This document shows, one piece after another, positions 15,485-24,352 of a DNA stretch of 53,833 nucleotides (position 1 is its first letter; every line of letters begins with the position of its first letter). A program made the translations under genes and the position numbers. Under the pieces are notes generated by a model. The model saw only the letters and a list, made by a program, of their open reading frames with translations, was not told the origin of the DNA and made no database searches. The DNA is from a bacterium (lineage in GTDB: Bacteria; Bacillota; Clostridia; Lachnospirales; Lachnospiraceae), in NCBI GenBank assembly GCA_022774325.1, contig JALFNN010000070.1:1-53833 (forward strand), in the 5' to 3' direction.

Positions 15485-16846
15485 ATGCAGTTGCGTTTTG
15501 AAATCCCGGATTCGTTCTGGAGTCTGTTCCGTTCCGTGAACCGGGAGGCTTATATGGAAGCCCTTCTGGTTATTAATGAAGAATACCAGTACAGTAATTA
15601 TTTCCTCACGAAAGAAGTGTGCGTACAGGTGCTTGGAGATATGTATGCAAAGAAGCAGCTCCGACTGGTGCGTGAAGAAAATGAGACGGAGTTTGATATG
15701 CTGGAAACACCGTCACTTCGTATGCTGAATTGGCTGATCAGAACGGGATGGCTGAAAAAGATTGAAGATTATCATACATTGGCGACGAATATTGTGATAC
15801 CGGATTATTCGGCGGTTTTCATCGATGCGTTCGAACGTCTCAGCTCTGAAGATATGGAGGAGACGGAAATCTATATCCAGAATGTATACGCGACTTTATT
15901 TTCCTTCCGGAATGATCCCAGGGTGAATCTGAATATGCTGCGCACGGCGCTGATCAATACCCGGCGGCTGAACAAAGCACTGCAGGATATGCTGCATAAT
16001 ATGGACAAGTTTTTTGAGAGACTTCTGGATCAGCGATTTTACGGAGATCTTCTGAAAGAGCATCTAGATGGGTATGTGGAAGAAATCGTGAGGCGCAAAT
16101 ACCATATACTGAAGACTTCCGATAATTTTTATATTTACAAAATGGATATCAAGAAGTGCCTGCGCGATATGCGGGAAAATGAAGAATGGATCGAAACGGT
16201 TCGGGAGCGTTCCAGGGCGATGGGAGATACGAAGGAGGATGTTCTGGAACTTCTGGATCAGATTGAACGGGGATTTGATGATATTGAGCACCGTATTGCC
16301 AATATGGATAAGGAACACACGAAATATGTGCGCGCAACCGTGACAAGACTTAATTATCTGTTAAGTGGAGAAACGGACACCAAAGGGCTTGTGGTGCAGT
16401 TGCTGAACCGCATGGGAGATGCAGCGGATTATGAGCAAATTGTACAGAAGACTGGTGCAAAGATGAATCTTTCACTTCTGGAGATTGTTTCGGAGAAATC
16501 ACTTTATAAGCGGCGTAAAGGAAGGAAAGACTTTATCAGTCAGATGCAGCCAGAGGAGACCACGGAGGATCTGGACAAGGAAGATGTGCTGAAGTTGAAC
16601 CGGATTCAGCATCGGTACAGCCGAAGACAGATAGAAGATTTTATAGAGGAGAATATACAGGAAGGCGTTATGGATGCGCTGTCCCTTCCTATGCGGGAAG
16701 AAGATGAATTTGAAAAACTGATTCTTGCGTATGATCTCAGCACACGAAGGAACAGCAAGTATATGGTGCTGGAAGAGGATGTAAGGATGGTGGAGAAAAA
16801 CGGTTATCGCTATCCGGCATTGAAATTTGTAAAAAGACAGGTTTAA
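15485..16846 (+). CDS. jetA: Wadjet system protein JetA
   Basis: 453 aa. First gene of a JetABCD cluster; JetA is the kleisin-like (MukF/MksF-related) subunit that bridges the SMC-like JetC dimers. The sequence is mostly helical, with an N-terminal wHTH-like part (IPDSFWSLFRSVNREAY), a middle helical region with a coiled segment at about 225-300, and a C-terminal domain with EDFIEENIQEGVMDALSLP. The gene order and the neighbours make the call safe. A weak upstream promoter (TGTGATAGAAT, 15441-15451, no good -35 box) suggests low basal expression. Start ATG 15485. Confidence 0.9.
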   Translation: MQLRFEIPDSFWSLFRSVNREAYMEALLVINEEYQYSNYFLTKEVCVQVLGDMYAKKQLRLVREENETEFDMLETPSLRMLNWLIRTGWLKKIEDYHTLATNIVIPDYSAVFIDAFERLSSEDMEETEIYIQNVYATLFSFRNDPRVNLNMLRTALINTRRLNKALQDMLHNMDKFFERLLDQRFYGDLLKEHLDGYVEEIVRRKYHILKTSDNFYIYKMDIKKCLRDMRENEEWIETVRERSRAMGDTKEDVLELLDQIERGFDDIEHRIANMDKEHTKYVRATVTRLNYLLSGETDTKGLVVQLLNRMGDAADYEQIVQKTGAKMNLSLLEIVSEKSLYKRRKGRKDFISQMQPEETTEDLDKEDVLKLNRIQHRYSRRQIEDFIEENIQEGVMDALSLPMREEDEFEKLILAYDLSTRRNSKYMVLEEDVRMVEKNGYRYPALKFVKRQV

Positions 16847-16888
16847 CAAGTTGGTGTCTGTAATACATCATGAAGATGGGAGAAATGA

Positions 16889-17542
16889 ATGATTGATTAT
16901 TATGAACAGCTCACACAGGAGGAGCAGGAAGCAATCACAGAAGCGGTTCAGACTCTTTTCAGGCAGACCTTCCTTTTGGAGCGGAAATACGACAAACGGA
17001 CGGGCAGGCTTCAGTATGGGAAAGAGTACCGGACTGCGATGAAGCATCTGCCGTTTCTGAAAGAATATTTTAGAGTGGCGGGAATCACACTTTATGAAAA
17101 CAACAATATAGGTATGCTGTATATTCAGGGAGAGACGCTCTGGGGCGAAAAACTTCCGAGACTTGCAACTATCTATATACTGGTACTAAAGCTGATCTAT
17201 GATGAGCAGATGCAGAATGTGTCCACAAGCAGTCAGATCGTGACGACGCTGGGTGCCGTGAACGGCAAAGCAGGAGAGTTCAGAGTACTTCAGGGCATCC
17301 CGTCAGCTACGGAGATGCGCAAGACGATTGCACTTTTGAAAAAATATCAGTTGATTGAACCGCTGGATCTTCTGGAAGAACTAAATGAAAGTACCCGGAT
17401 TGTCATTTATCCGAGTATTCATGCAGTGCTTGCAGGAGACGACATCAGAGAATTATTGGAGACGTTCAGTGAGGAGGAACATTTTGGAAAAGAAGGAGAA
17501 ACAGCAGCCGTTCAAGGCACTCTCGAAGATCTGCCTGAATAA
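16889..17542 (+). CDS. jetB: Wadjet system protein JetB (DUF4194)
   Basis: 217 aa. DUF4194-type MukE/MksE-like winged-helix subunit that binds the JetA kleisin. The recognisable stretch is LLERKYDKRTGRLQYGKEYRTAM...LPFLKEYFRVAGITL followed by a winged-helix block to about residue 185. Its last 59 bases overlap jetC. Start ATG 16889 follows GGGAGA; the acidic C-terminus (SEEEHFGKEGETAAVQGTLEDLPE) is read in a different frame from jetC. Confidence 0.9.
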   Translation: MIDYYEQLTQEEQEAITEAVQTLFRQTFLLERKYDKRTGRLQYGKEYRTAMKHLPFLKEYFRVAGITLYENNNIGMLYIQGETLWGEKLPRLATIYILVLKLIYDEQMQNVSTSSQIVTTLGAVNGKAGEFRVLQGIPSATEMRKTIALLKKYQLIEPLDLLEELNESTRIVIYPSIHAVLAGDDIRELLETFSEEEHFGKEGETAAVQGTLEDLPE

Positions 17543-20500
17543 CTGGCATTATATAGACAGAAAAATACTGTCACTCAGCGAGGGAATCAATTTCTTTACC
17601 GGACATTCGGGGAGCGGAAAATCGACCGTGATTGATGCACTGCAGATTGTGCTCTATGCTAACACGGATGGCAGAGGTTTTTTCAACAAGGCTGCAGCCG
17701 ATGATTCAGATCGTTCACTGATTGAGTACCTGAGGGGCATGGTCAATATCAGTGAAAATAATGAAGCACAATATTTGCGAAATTCCAATTTTTCCAGTAC
17801 AATCGTGCTGGAGCTTGAACAGACAAACACAAAGGAAAAACAATGTGTCGGCGTTGTGTTTGACGTGGAAACTGCGACGAATGAAATCGGAAGACTGTTT
17901 TTCTGGCATACAGGAGGACTTCTTGAGAATCATTATCGGGCAGACAAAAGATGTCTTACGACTATGGAAGTCAGAGAATACCTGCAGCGGTCGTTTCCAC
18001 AGGAGGGATATTACTGCGGGCCGAGCAATGAGCGGTTCCGAAGGCAACTCTATGATGTGTACCTGGGTGGACTGGATATGGAGAAATTTCCCAGATTGTT
18101 TAAACGGGCAATCCCTTTTAAAATGAATATCAAGCTGGAAGATTTCGTGAAGGAATATATCTGTATGGAGCAGGATATTCATATTGAAGATATGCAGGAA
18201 AGCGTTATGCAGTACGGCAGGATGCGGAAACGGATTGAAGAGACGCTTGAAGAAATAACATGTCTCAAAGAAATAGGAGAGATGTATCGGAATTTTGATG
18301 AGAGAAGAGAGAAGGTACAGCTTGGAGAATACCAGCTTCAGAGACTGGAAATGATGCGTCGTGAGGCAGAGGTTCAGGAGAAACGAGATCGAATTCAGAG
18401 CCTTTCTCAGGATAATCGTGAATTCCTGGAGCAAAAGGCAATGCTGGAAACGGAAGAGAAGGCATTTCAGCAAGAATATGATGAACTCTTGATTCGGCTC
18501 AATAACAGTGGGTATAAAATGCTTGAGACGGAACTTGCAGGGCTTAATGAGGCTCTGGAACGGTTGGATGGAAGCAAAGCAAGATGGACGCAGACTGCTA
18601 ACCGGCTGAAGGAGTGGAAGACAAAGGAGATGACTTCTAACCAGACAATCTGGGATATTGACCGATTTGCATCCGGCGGTATCACTTTGGGAGAACTCAA
18701 GAGACTTAAAAATGCGCTGGCTCAGATGAGAAATGAACTGGAAGAAGAGCGCCGGGAAATTGATGGAGAACTTCGGCGAATCAAGAAGGAAGAGAAGGAA
18801 TCACGTGAGGAATTAAAGGAGCTGAAACAAGGACGAAAAGCGTATCCAAAGGAGCTGGAAGCGGCCAGGATCGAACTGCAGAATCAGATTTATAAAAGAA
18901 CCGGTACCTTCGTAAATGTGAAGATTCTTGCGGATCTTCTGGATATCCGTGATGAGCGATGGCACAACGCGGTAGAAGGTTATATGGGAGGTAACAAATT
19001 GCTTCTCGTTGTTGAGCCGGAGTATGCGAAGACAGCGATGGAAATCTATCAGAAGATGGATAAGAAGAAATACTATCGTGCTGCCGTGCTGGATACAGAA
19101 AAAGTATTGGAGGAAAAGCACGAGGTGCGTCCGGGGGCTCTGGTAGAGGAAGTGATCGCAAAGGAATCCTATGTCCGGGAATACATCCGTTTCTTCCTTG
19201 GAAATGTGATGAAATGTGAGAATATAGAGGAACTCAGAAATCAGCGCATCGGAGTGACTCCGGACTGTATGCTGTATCATAGTTACCGGTTGCAGCATAT
19301 CAATCCCGAGAATTATACCAGGCGTGCATACATTGGTGAGACGAGTCTCAGACAAAGAATCCGACAGCTTGAAGAACGATGTAATAAGCTTCAGGAAGAG
19401 CGTTTGCCTCTGCAGGATCAGCTTGAGGAAATTCGGAAACTGTTGGATCTGGAAAGCCTGATACAGCCGGAAGAAGACTATATGGCACAGATTCAGGATG
19501 CCAGAATGATTCCTGAAAAAGAACGCCGTAAAGAGCAGCTGACTGAGCAGATGAAAAAGCTTCGGGAGGATTCAGTAGAAGCCCTGGAAAGGCAGATGGA
19601 GGAACTCGCAAATCGGAAAGAGGAAAAGAAGAAGCAAGTAGTTGCTGCCGAAGTGCAGGCGGAAAAATGCTGTGATAAGATCGAGATGTTGAAAGATCAG
19701 ATTGTCGATTCGGAGGAAGAACTGGCAGAATTCAGAAAAGATTTTCAAGAGAATACAGAGTATGAGGAAGTGTTCCGTAAGTTCCTGGAAGCAAGAAAAT
19801 CGGTGAATTATGAGTATCTGAAAAGCCAGGTTGCCAAGGGGCTTGGTGAATTAAAAAATGTAATGGACGATGCTTATCAGAGGCTGGTAGACAGGAGAAG
19901 CGTTTATATTAGACGATATCCGAATCGAACTTTTTCCACCAGTGTCAAAGAAAATTCAGACTATGACAAACTGCTGGACAGCCTTCAGTGTGATGACTTG
20001 GAGAAATACCGTGAGTCGGCAAAGGAACAGGCTCGCTCGGCCGTGGAACATTTTAAAGATGACTTTATTTTCAAAATCCGCAGCGCAATCCGGGAGGCTT
20101 ACCAGCGAAGAGATGAGCTGAACCGGATCATAAGCGGACTGGATTTCGGAAAGGATAAGTATCAGTTTGTGATCACACGGAATAAAGGAGCGGATGGAAA
20201 ATATTATAAGATGTTCATGGATGACGCTCTGCAGATCAATCCGGCTGATCTTGGTAATACGATGGATAACCAGCTTAATATGTTTACAATGGAGCATGAA
20301 GAGGAATATGGAGAGATGATGAATGAATTGATCAATATCTTTATTCCACCGGAGAATGCGACGAGGGAAGAGCTGGATGAAGCCAGAAAGAACATGGAAA
20401 AATATGCGGATTACCGGACATATCTTTCTTTTGATATGCAGCAGATCGTGCAAGGGGAGAAAAATATGACCATCGGTCTCGGGAAGATGATCAAGAAAAA

Positions 20501-20846
20501 TTCCGGAGGAGAGGGACAAAATCCGCTGTATGTGGCGCTGCTGGCAAGCTTTGCCCAGGTTTACAGAATCAATCTGTCGCCGAAAGTGCAGAGACGTCCG
20601 ACGCTGCGGCTGGTTGTTTTGGATGAGGCGTTCTCGAAGATGGATGCGGAGAAAGTGGCAAGCTGCATCTCTCTGATAAGGGGGCTGGGATTCCAGGCAA
20701 TTATCAGTGCGACCAATGATAAGATTCAGAACTATCTGGAAAATGTAGATAAAACATTTGTATATGCAAATCCGAACAAGCGTCATATTTCGATTCAGGA
20801 ATTTGAAAAAACGGAATTTTCGCAGCTTGCGGATGTTGAGGAATAA
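17484..20846 (+). CDS. jetC: Wadjet SMC-like ATPase JetC
   Basis: 1120 aa from TTG 17484, selected because GAGGAGG at 17471-17477 lies 6 bases ahead and because the family N-terminus runs directly into the ATPase; an ATG at 17385 lacks a site and lies deep in jetB. Walker A is FTGHSGSGKST (G40-T48), followed by long coiled coils (about 220-410 and 590-700) separated by a hinge-like region (about 440-580). The signature is SGGEGQ (from S1007) and Walker B is VVLDEAFSKMD (D1047, E1048). The protein is a loop-extruding motor that scans circular plasmid DNA. Complete, with no disruption. Confidence 0.93.
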   Translation: MEKKEKQQPFKALSKICLNNWHYIDRKILSLSEGINFFTGHSGSGKSTVIDALQIVLYANTDGRGFFNKAAADDSDRSLIEYLRGMVNISENNEAQYLRNSNFSSTIVLELEQTNTKEKQCVGVVFDVETATNEIGRLFFWHTGGLLENHYRADKRCLTTMEVREYLQRSFPQEGYYCGPSNERFRRQLYDVYLGGLDMEKFPRLFKRAIPFKMNIKLEDFVKEYICMEQDIHIEDMQESVMQYGRMRKRIEETLEEITCLKEIGEMYRNFDERREKVQLGEYQLQRLEMMRREAEVQEKRDRIQSLSQDNREFLEQKAMLETEEKAFQQEYDELLIRLNNSGYKMLETELAGLNEALERLDGSKARWTQTANRLKEWKTKEMTSNQTIWDIDRFASGGITLGELKRLKNALAQMRNELEEERREIDGELRRIKKEEKESREELKELKQGRKAYPKELEAARIELQNQIYKRTGTFVNVKILADLLDIRDERWHNAVEGYMGGNKLLLVVEPEYAKTAMEIYQKMDKKKYYRAAVLDTEKVLEEKHEVRPGALVEEVIAKESYVREYIRFFLGNVMKCENIEELRNQRIGVTPDCMLYHSYRLQHINPENYTRRAYIGETSLRQRIRQLEERCNKLQEERLPLQDQLEEIRKLLDLESLIQPEEDYMAQIQDARMIPEKERRKEQLTEQMKKLREDSVEALERQMEELANRKEEKKKQVVAAEVQAEKCCDKIEMLKDQIVDSEEELAEFRKDFQENTEYEEVFRKFLEARKSVNYEYLKSQVAKGLGELKNVMDDAYQRLVDRRSVYIRRYPNRTFSTSVKENSDYDKLLDSLQCDDLEKYRESAKEQARSAVEHFKDDFIFKIRSAIREAYQRRDELNRIISGLDFGKDKYQFVITRNKGADGKYYKMFMDDALQINPADLGNTMDNQLNMFTMEHEEEYGEMMNELINIFIPPENATREELDEARKNMEKYADYRTYLSFDMQQIVQGEKNMTIGLGKMIKKNSGGEGQNPLYVALLASFAQVYRINLSPKVQRRPTLRLVVLDEAFSKMDAEKVASCISLIRGLGFQAIISATNDKIQNYLENVDKTFVYANPNKRHISIQEFEKTEFSQLADVEE

Positions 20847-20858
20847 AGGGGAAAACGT

Positions 20859-22058
20859 ATGTATCTTGTAAAAAAGATTATTGAGAAATGTGAACACAGC
20901 AGTCGTGACTGGCGCGAGGGAGCAACCGGCGGCAGAACACTGAGGATCACCCAGGAGGATTATGACCTCTGCGGGAAGCAAGAACTGATCGATGAGGCGA
21001 GAAAACTGGAGTCGGCAGGCCTTCTTACAATTAAAAAGTGGGTGATACCGGACAGTGATATTGAATTGATTGCATATCGAGTTGAAAAACTTTCGCAATT
21101 CTACCGGCTTGCGGACAGCGAAAGTGGGGAAGAGTATTGGCCGAAACAGGCGCGTGTGAATTATTATACAAGAAAAATTGAGGAAGAACTTTCGGAAGGT
21201 TTCCAGAAAGAATGGATTGAACAATATTTTGAGAGTCTGAGAGCACGTCTGGGTAAAGGTGAGTTCCCGAAAGAGGTGGAGAAGCTGGAAATGTCGCTTG
21301 CGGCTTTTCGGGGGATCGATAGTCTGGAAGAACCGGTATTGAAACGAATTTTTAGTAAACAGTATCTGAAAGATTCCAAGATGTTTGAACGTGAACTTGA
21401 AAGACATGTAATCAGTGTGGCAAGAAAATACTGCGATACCATTACAGAAGACATGGATTCTTCTACGGTATTGGAACAGCTTATGATTGAGGAATATTCC
21501 CAGGAACTGGCAGTGAAAGGACCTCTGAAACTTAAAATATGGCGCGGTTCAGAGGCAAAGCGAGTGGATCTTTCTGACTTTGTTTATGGTACTGTACTGA
21601 ACAGCCAGACGCTGAAGCATGCTGTAGTAGAGCTGGATCAGCCGGGACTGAAAAAAGTGGTGACAATTGAAAATAAAGCAAATTATGTGTCGATGCCGTA
21701 TCAGCCGGACACATTGTATGTATTCAGTCACGGATATTTCTCGCCTCTGGACAGAGAATTCCTGAAAAAGCTTAGAAGAGCGCTGAATGGGAAGCCGGTG
21801 GAGTATTTTCACAGCGGAGATCTGGACTATGGCGGAGTGAAAATTTATGAGTATATTAAGAAGCAGATTCTTCCGGACGTACAGCCGCTGAAGATGGATG
21901 TGGAGACGTTTGAAAAATATGCCTCTTTTGCAGAGCCGATCAGTAAGGAAACAATGGCAAAATTGCAGAAAACAGAGATCCCTGATTTGCAGGAATTGAT
22001 TGACAAAATGATTGAAACCGGAATGGGGATTGAACAGGAGAGTTTTTTGATCGTATAA
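20859..22058 (+). CDS. jetD: Wadjet Toprim nuclease JetD (DUF2220)
   Basis: 399 aa. DUF2220/DUF3322-type protein with a C-terminal Toprim domain that cleaves DNA trapped by the JetABC motor. Catalytic residues visible: E271 in TIENKANYVSM and the D321-x-D323 pair in HSGDLDYGGVK. The N-terminal half is a helical DNA-binding arm domain. It starts 12 bases after jetC with AAAGGGG. All catalytic positions are present, so the system should be active against small circular DNA. Confidence 0.93.
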   Translation: MYLVKKIIEKCEHSSRDWREGATGGRTLRITQEDYDLCGKQELIDEARKLESAGLLTIKKWVIPDSDIELIAYRVEKLSQFYRLADSESGEEYWPKQARVNYYTRKIEEELSEGFQKEWIEQYFESLRARLGKGEFPKEVEKLEMSLAAFRGIDSLEEPVLKRIFSKQYLKDSKMFERELERHVISVARKYCDTITEDMDSSTVLEQLMIEEYSQELAVKGPLKLKIWRGSEAKRVDLSDFVYGTVLNSQTLKHAVVELDQPGLKKVVTIENKANYVSMPYQPDTLYVFSHGYFSPLDREFLKKLRRALNGKPVEYFHSGDLDYGGVKIYEYIKKQILPDVQPLKMDVETFEKYASFAEPISKETMAKLQKTEIPDLQELIDKMIETGMGIEQESFLIV

Positions 22059-22089
22059 AGGATAACGCAAATGAAGAAAAAATAAGCAA

Positions 22090-22124
22090 GGGCAGCATCT
22101 TTTCGGGATGCTGCCCATTATTAT
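22090..22124. terminator. Bidirectional terminator between jetD and tetR
   Basis: GGGCAGCATC (22090-22099) and GATGCTGCCC (22107-22116) pair perfectly; ATTATTAT follows on the plus strand and A-rich sequence precedes it, so it can serve both convergent genes. Confidence 0.8.
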
Positions 22125-22126
22125 GC

Positions 22127-22714
22127 TTAAAATCCTTCCACAAACTGATCCAGAACATGCGGCAATAATTTGTCGCTATATTCGGTCAGAGAGTAATTCC
22201 CTTTGCAAAGTGCCCAATCGTAGAGTAAAGCTCTTTCGTACATTGCGTATATCTTCAACAACTCCTGCGGAGTGCTGGTGTTTTTGAATTCACCGGATTC
22301 GATCGCGCCGGAAATCGTATCGGTAAGCCAAGTGAAATAATAACGGTCACTTTCCAGGAGAGATCGCTTGTCCTTGGTAATCAATTGTGAAGAATATAAA
22401 GATGCGAGCAGATTCACATCAATTGTAGTTTCAATCATATAGAACAGTTCATGATTGAAAAACAGCAATTTGTCGTAGGCTGATAAGTCAGGATCGACGA
22501 TTCCTGCAAGCTCCTCATATTTATCATCAAAAAGGTATGAGAGCGTGTTAAGCAATGCTTCTTTTCCTTTGAAATAATGATAAAATGTACCCTTCGAAGT
22601 CTTGGAGGCGGCAATGATTTCATCTACTGTTGTTTGCTCGTATCCGTTTTTGTGAAAAAGAGTCCACGCAGCTTTTACAATTTTGCTTTTTGTGGAACGG
22701 CGTTTCTTAGGCAT
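22127..22714 (-). CDS. TetR-family transcriptional regulator (downstream of prdF)
   Basis: 195 aa. N-terminal HTH at residues 8-55 (STKSKIVKAAWTLFHKNGY...TVDEIIAASKTSKGTFYHYF), then a helical ligand domain. It lies 16 bases downstream of prdF on the same strand and is almost certainly cotranscribed with it. A perfect inverted repeat in the prdF promoter (23794-23812) is a candidate operator. No PrdR-type sigma-54 activator is present in the window, so this protein may regulate proline racemase or the prd genes; ligand not known. Confidence 0.9.
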   Translation of the reverse strand: MPKKRRSTKSKIVKAAWTLFHKNGYEQTTVDEIIAASKTSKGTFYHYFKGKEALLNTLSYLFDDKYEELAGIVDPDLSAYDKLLFFNHELFYMIETTIDVNLLASLYSSQLITKDKRSLLESDRYYFTWLTDTISGAIESGEFKNTSTPQELLKIYAMYERALLYDWALCKGNYSLTEYSDKLLPHVLDQFVEGF

Positions 22715-22730
22715 TAAATAACCTCACTTC

Positions 22731-23768
22731 CTAACGTTTGCTTCCGACTTTAAAGCCGTATTTCAGTGGGTCGTCCGGGTCGATCACATAAGTTGCATCG
22801 CCGGTCAGGTAGGCGCTTCCGGTAATCTGAGGAATAACTGCATCAAATTCTCCGACTTTTGCTTCTTTCAGGATGACGCCTTTAAATTGGGAGCCGATAA
22901 AGCTTTCATATACGAAAGGTTCTCCGATCCCGATTTCGCCTCTTTTGTATAAGGTCGCCAGTTTAGCACTTGTTCCTGTTCCGCACGGAGAACGATCTGC
23001 CATATGGTCGCCGAAAATAACAACGTTGCGTTTATTACAGCCAGGAGTGTCGGTTGAACAGTACATTTCTACAAGGTCTACTGTTGTGATATCCAATTCT
23101 GGATGTTTGATTTCTACTTCTTTGTTGACCTGTTCCAACATATGGATACCGAAATCGGTAAGCTTTGGAATAGAATCCGGATCAACAGTCCAACCGAATT
23201 GCTCGGCGTCTACGAGGGCGAAGAAACTTCCGCCGAAAGCAATGTCATATTTTACTTCCCTTCCGTCTACGGTGGTAGTCAGATTCTCCTTATAAAGGAA
23301 AGCAGGCACATTCGTTAAAGTAACGTTCAAAACTTTTCCGTTCTTTACTTCGGCCTTGGTGCGAATGATTCCGGCAGGAGCATCCAGAACGACTTCCGTA
23401 TATGGTTCTACGGCCGGGACAAGCCCCGTTTCGATAATTGCGGTTACAGATCCAATCGTGCCATGTCCGCACATGTTTAAATATTCGCCTGTATCCATAA
23501 AGATTACTCCGAAATCAGCTTCCGGATGCACCGGCTCTGTTAAAAGAGCTCCGAACATATCATGGTGTCCACGTGGTTCGAACATCAAGGCACGGCGGTA
23601 TTGATCATAATTCTCTGCAAGAAAATTCTTGCGTTCGATCATGGTGTCACCTTTCAGCTCCGGAAAACCGGACATGATGATACGCGTAAATTCCCCCACT
23701 GTATGAGTATCAATTGCATGAAAAGACGCTTCAAAAGCGTCAAGGTTAAGCTTTGGATGAATTTCCAT
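22731..23768 (-). CDS. prdF: Proline racemase PrdF
   Basis: 345 aa. PLP-independent racemase interconverting L- and D-proline, feeding D-proline reductase. Both catalytic cysteines are present: Cys100 in MCGHGTIG and Cys262 in RSPCGTGTSA, which favours a racemase/epimerase rather than a dehydratase (where one is Thr). 4-Hydroxyproline epimerase is a possible alternative, but the prd context argues for proline. The ribosome site AAGGAGGGA precedes the start at 23768. It is divergent from tRNA-Sec and prdC. Confidence 0.93.
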   Translation of the reverse strand: MEIHPKLNLDAFEASFHAIDTHTVGEFTRIIMSGFPELKGDTMIERKNFLAENYDQYRRALMFEPRGHHDMFGALLTEPVHPEADFGVIFMDTGEYLNMCGHGTIGSVTAIIETGLVPAVEPYTEVVLDAPAGIIRTKAEVKNGKVLNVTLTNVPAFLYKENLTTTVDGREVKYDIAFGGSFFALVDAEQFGWTVDPDSIPKLTDFGIHMLEQVNKEVEIKHPELDITTVDLVEMYCSTDTPGCNKRNVVIFGDHMADRSPCGTGTSAKLATLYKRGEIGIGEPFVYESFIGSQFKGVILKEAKVGEFDAVIPQITGSAYLTGDATYVIDPDDPLKYGFKVGSKR

Positions 23769-23793
23769 TTCCCAATTCCCTCCTTAAAGTAAG

Positions 23794-23812
23794 TTATAGA
23801 AATAATCTATAA
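23794..23812. promoter_or_regulatory. Candidate operator in the prdF promoter
   Basis: TTATAGA, 5 bases, TCTATAA: a perfect 7-bp inverted repeat. On the minus strand it overlaps a weak promoter (CTGACA, 16 bases, TATAAC), so binding would block transcription of prdF and tetR. The rest of 23813-24042 holds no gene. Confidence 0.5.
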
Positions 23813-24042
23813 GCTGTCAGCATAAAGCGGGCAGCATAGTAGTAGAAACCAAAATGATAAATAGAATATAGAGCAGCCTTTGGAAATATATTTCTGCAGT
23901 CTGCTAAATATTATTATGTATTATGTAATAAAATGGACGACAAAACCTGTGCGGCATTAAGCATTCCGCTGTGAAATAAATGTTGTCTAGACTTGATTCT
24001 AGTATGAAGTACAGTTTCTGAAAATATTATCTACGAAAAGCC

Positions 24043-24117
24043 TTGAAAAGTCAATAGAAATTTGCTACAATAAAAAACGAAATAAATGTTGAAAAATGAA
24101 ATAAACTGTGGTACAGT
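24043..24117 (+). promoter_or_regulatory. Tandem promoters of the tRNA-Sec gene
   Basis: P1: TTGAAA (24043-24048), 17 bases, TACAAT (24066-24071). P2: TTGAAA (24089-24094), 17 bases, TACAGT (24112-24117), placing the start about 14 bases before the mature tRNA. Confidence 0.65.
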
Positions 24118-24137
24118 TAGAAAGCCGGAAATAATAT

Positions 24138-24235
24138 GGGGGTAGATGGGTAACTGGTGTGCCTCCTAGTCTTCAAAACTAGTGTGGGGCGTTAAGAGCG
24201 TCCTGGGTGGGTTCGATTCCCACATGCCCTCGCCA
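24138..24235 (+). tRNA. selC: tRNA-Sec (anticodon UCA)
   Basis: Anticodon stem CTAGT/ACTAG (24166-24182) with loop CTTCAAA and anticodon TCA at 24173-24175. T arm GTGGG-TTCGATT-CCCAC, then acceptor 3' strand ATGCCCTC, G and an encoded CCA. The long variable arm (GGGGCG pairs with CGTCCT) and 8-bp acceptor are the special features of bacterial tRNA-Sec. The acceptor contains G-U pairs and one mismatch at its base. A 7-bp complement (GAAAGCC at 24120, GGCTTTC at 24246) brackets the tRNA in the precursor. Confidence 0.95.
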
Positions 24236-24277
24236 AGAAAAGATTGGCTTTCCGACTTAAGATGACACCTGTAAAGT

Positions 24278-24310
24278 AAGCGATCGTATTTTTATACGTT
24301 CGCTTTTCAT
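24278..24310 (+). terminator. Terminator after tRNA-Sec
   Basis: AAGCGATCGTAT and ATACGTTCGCTT pair with one T-T mismatch, then TTCAT. The T-run is short, so some read-through into prdC is possible; no separate strong prdC promoter is seen. Confidence 0.6.
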
Positions 24311-24352
24311 ATTATATATAGAAAATATTTATAAGTGAAAGGGAGAAGGGTC

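Noticed and set aside
17385-17483. Longer jetC start
   Set aside because: No ribosome site, lies in jetB, and adds residues unlike the family N-terminus.
15485-22058. MksBEF/MukBEF condensin
   Set aside because: The motor subunits are related, but the fourth gene is a DUF2220 Toprim nuclease, which defines Wadjet.
22731-23768. Trans-3-hydroxyproline dehydratase
   Set aside because: Both catalytic cysteines are present; dehydratases replace one by threonine.
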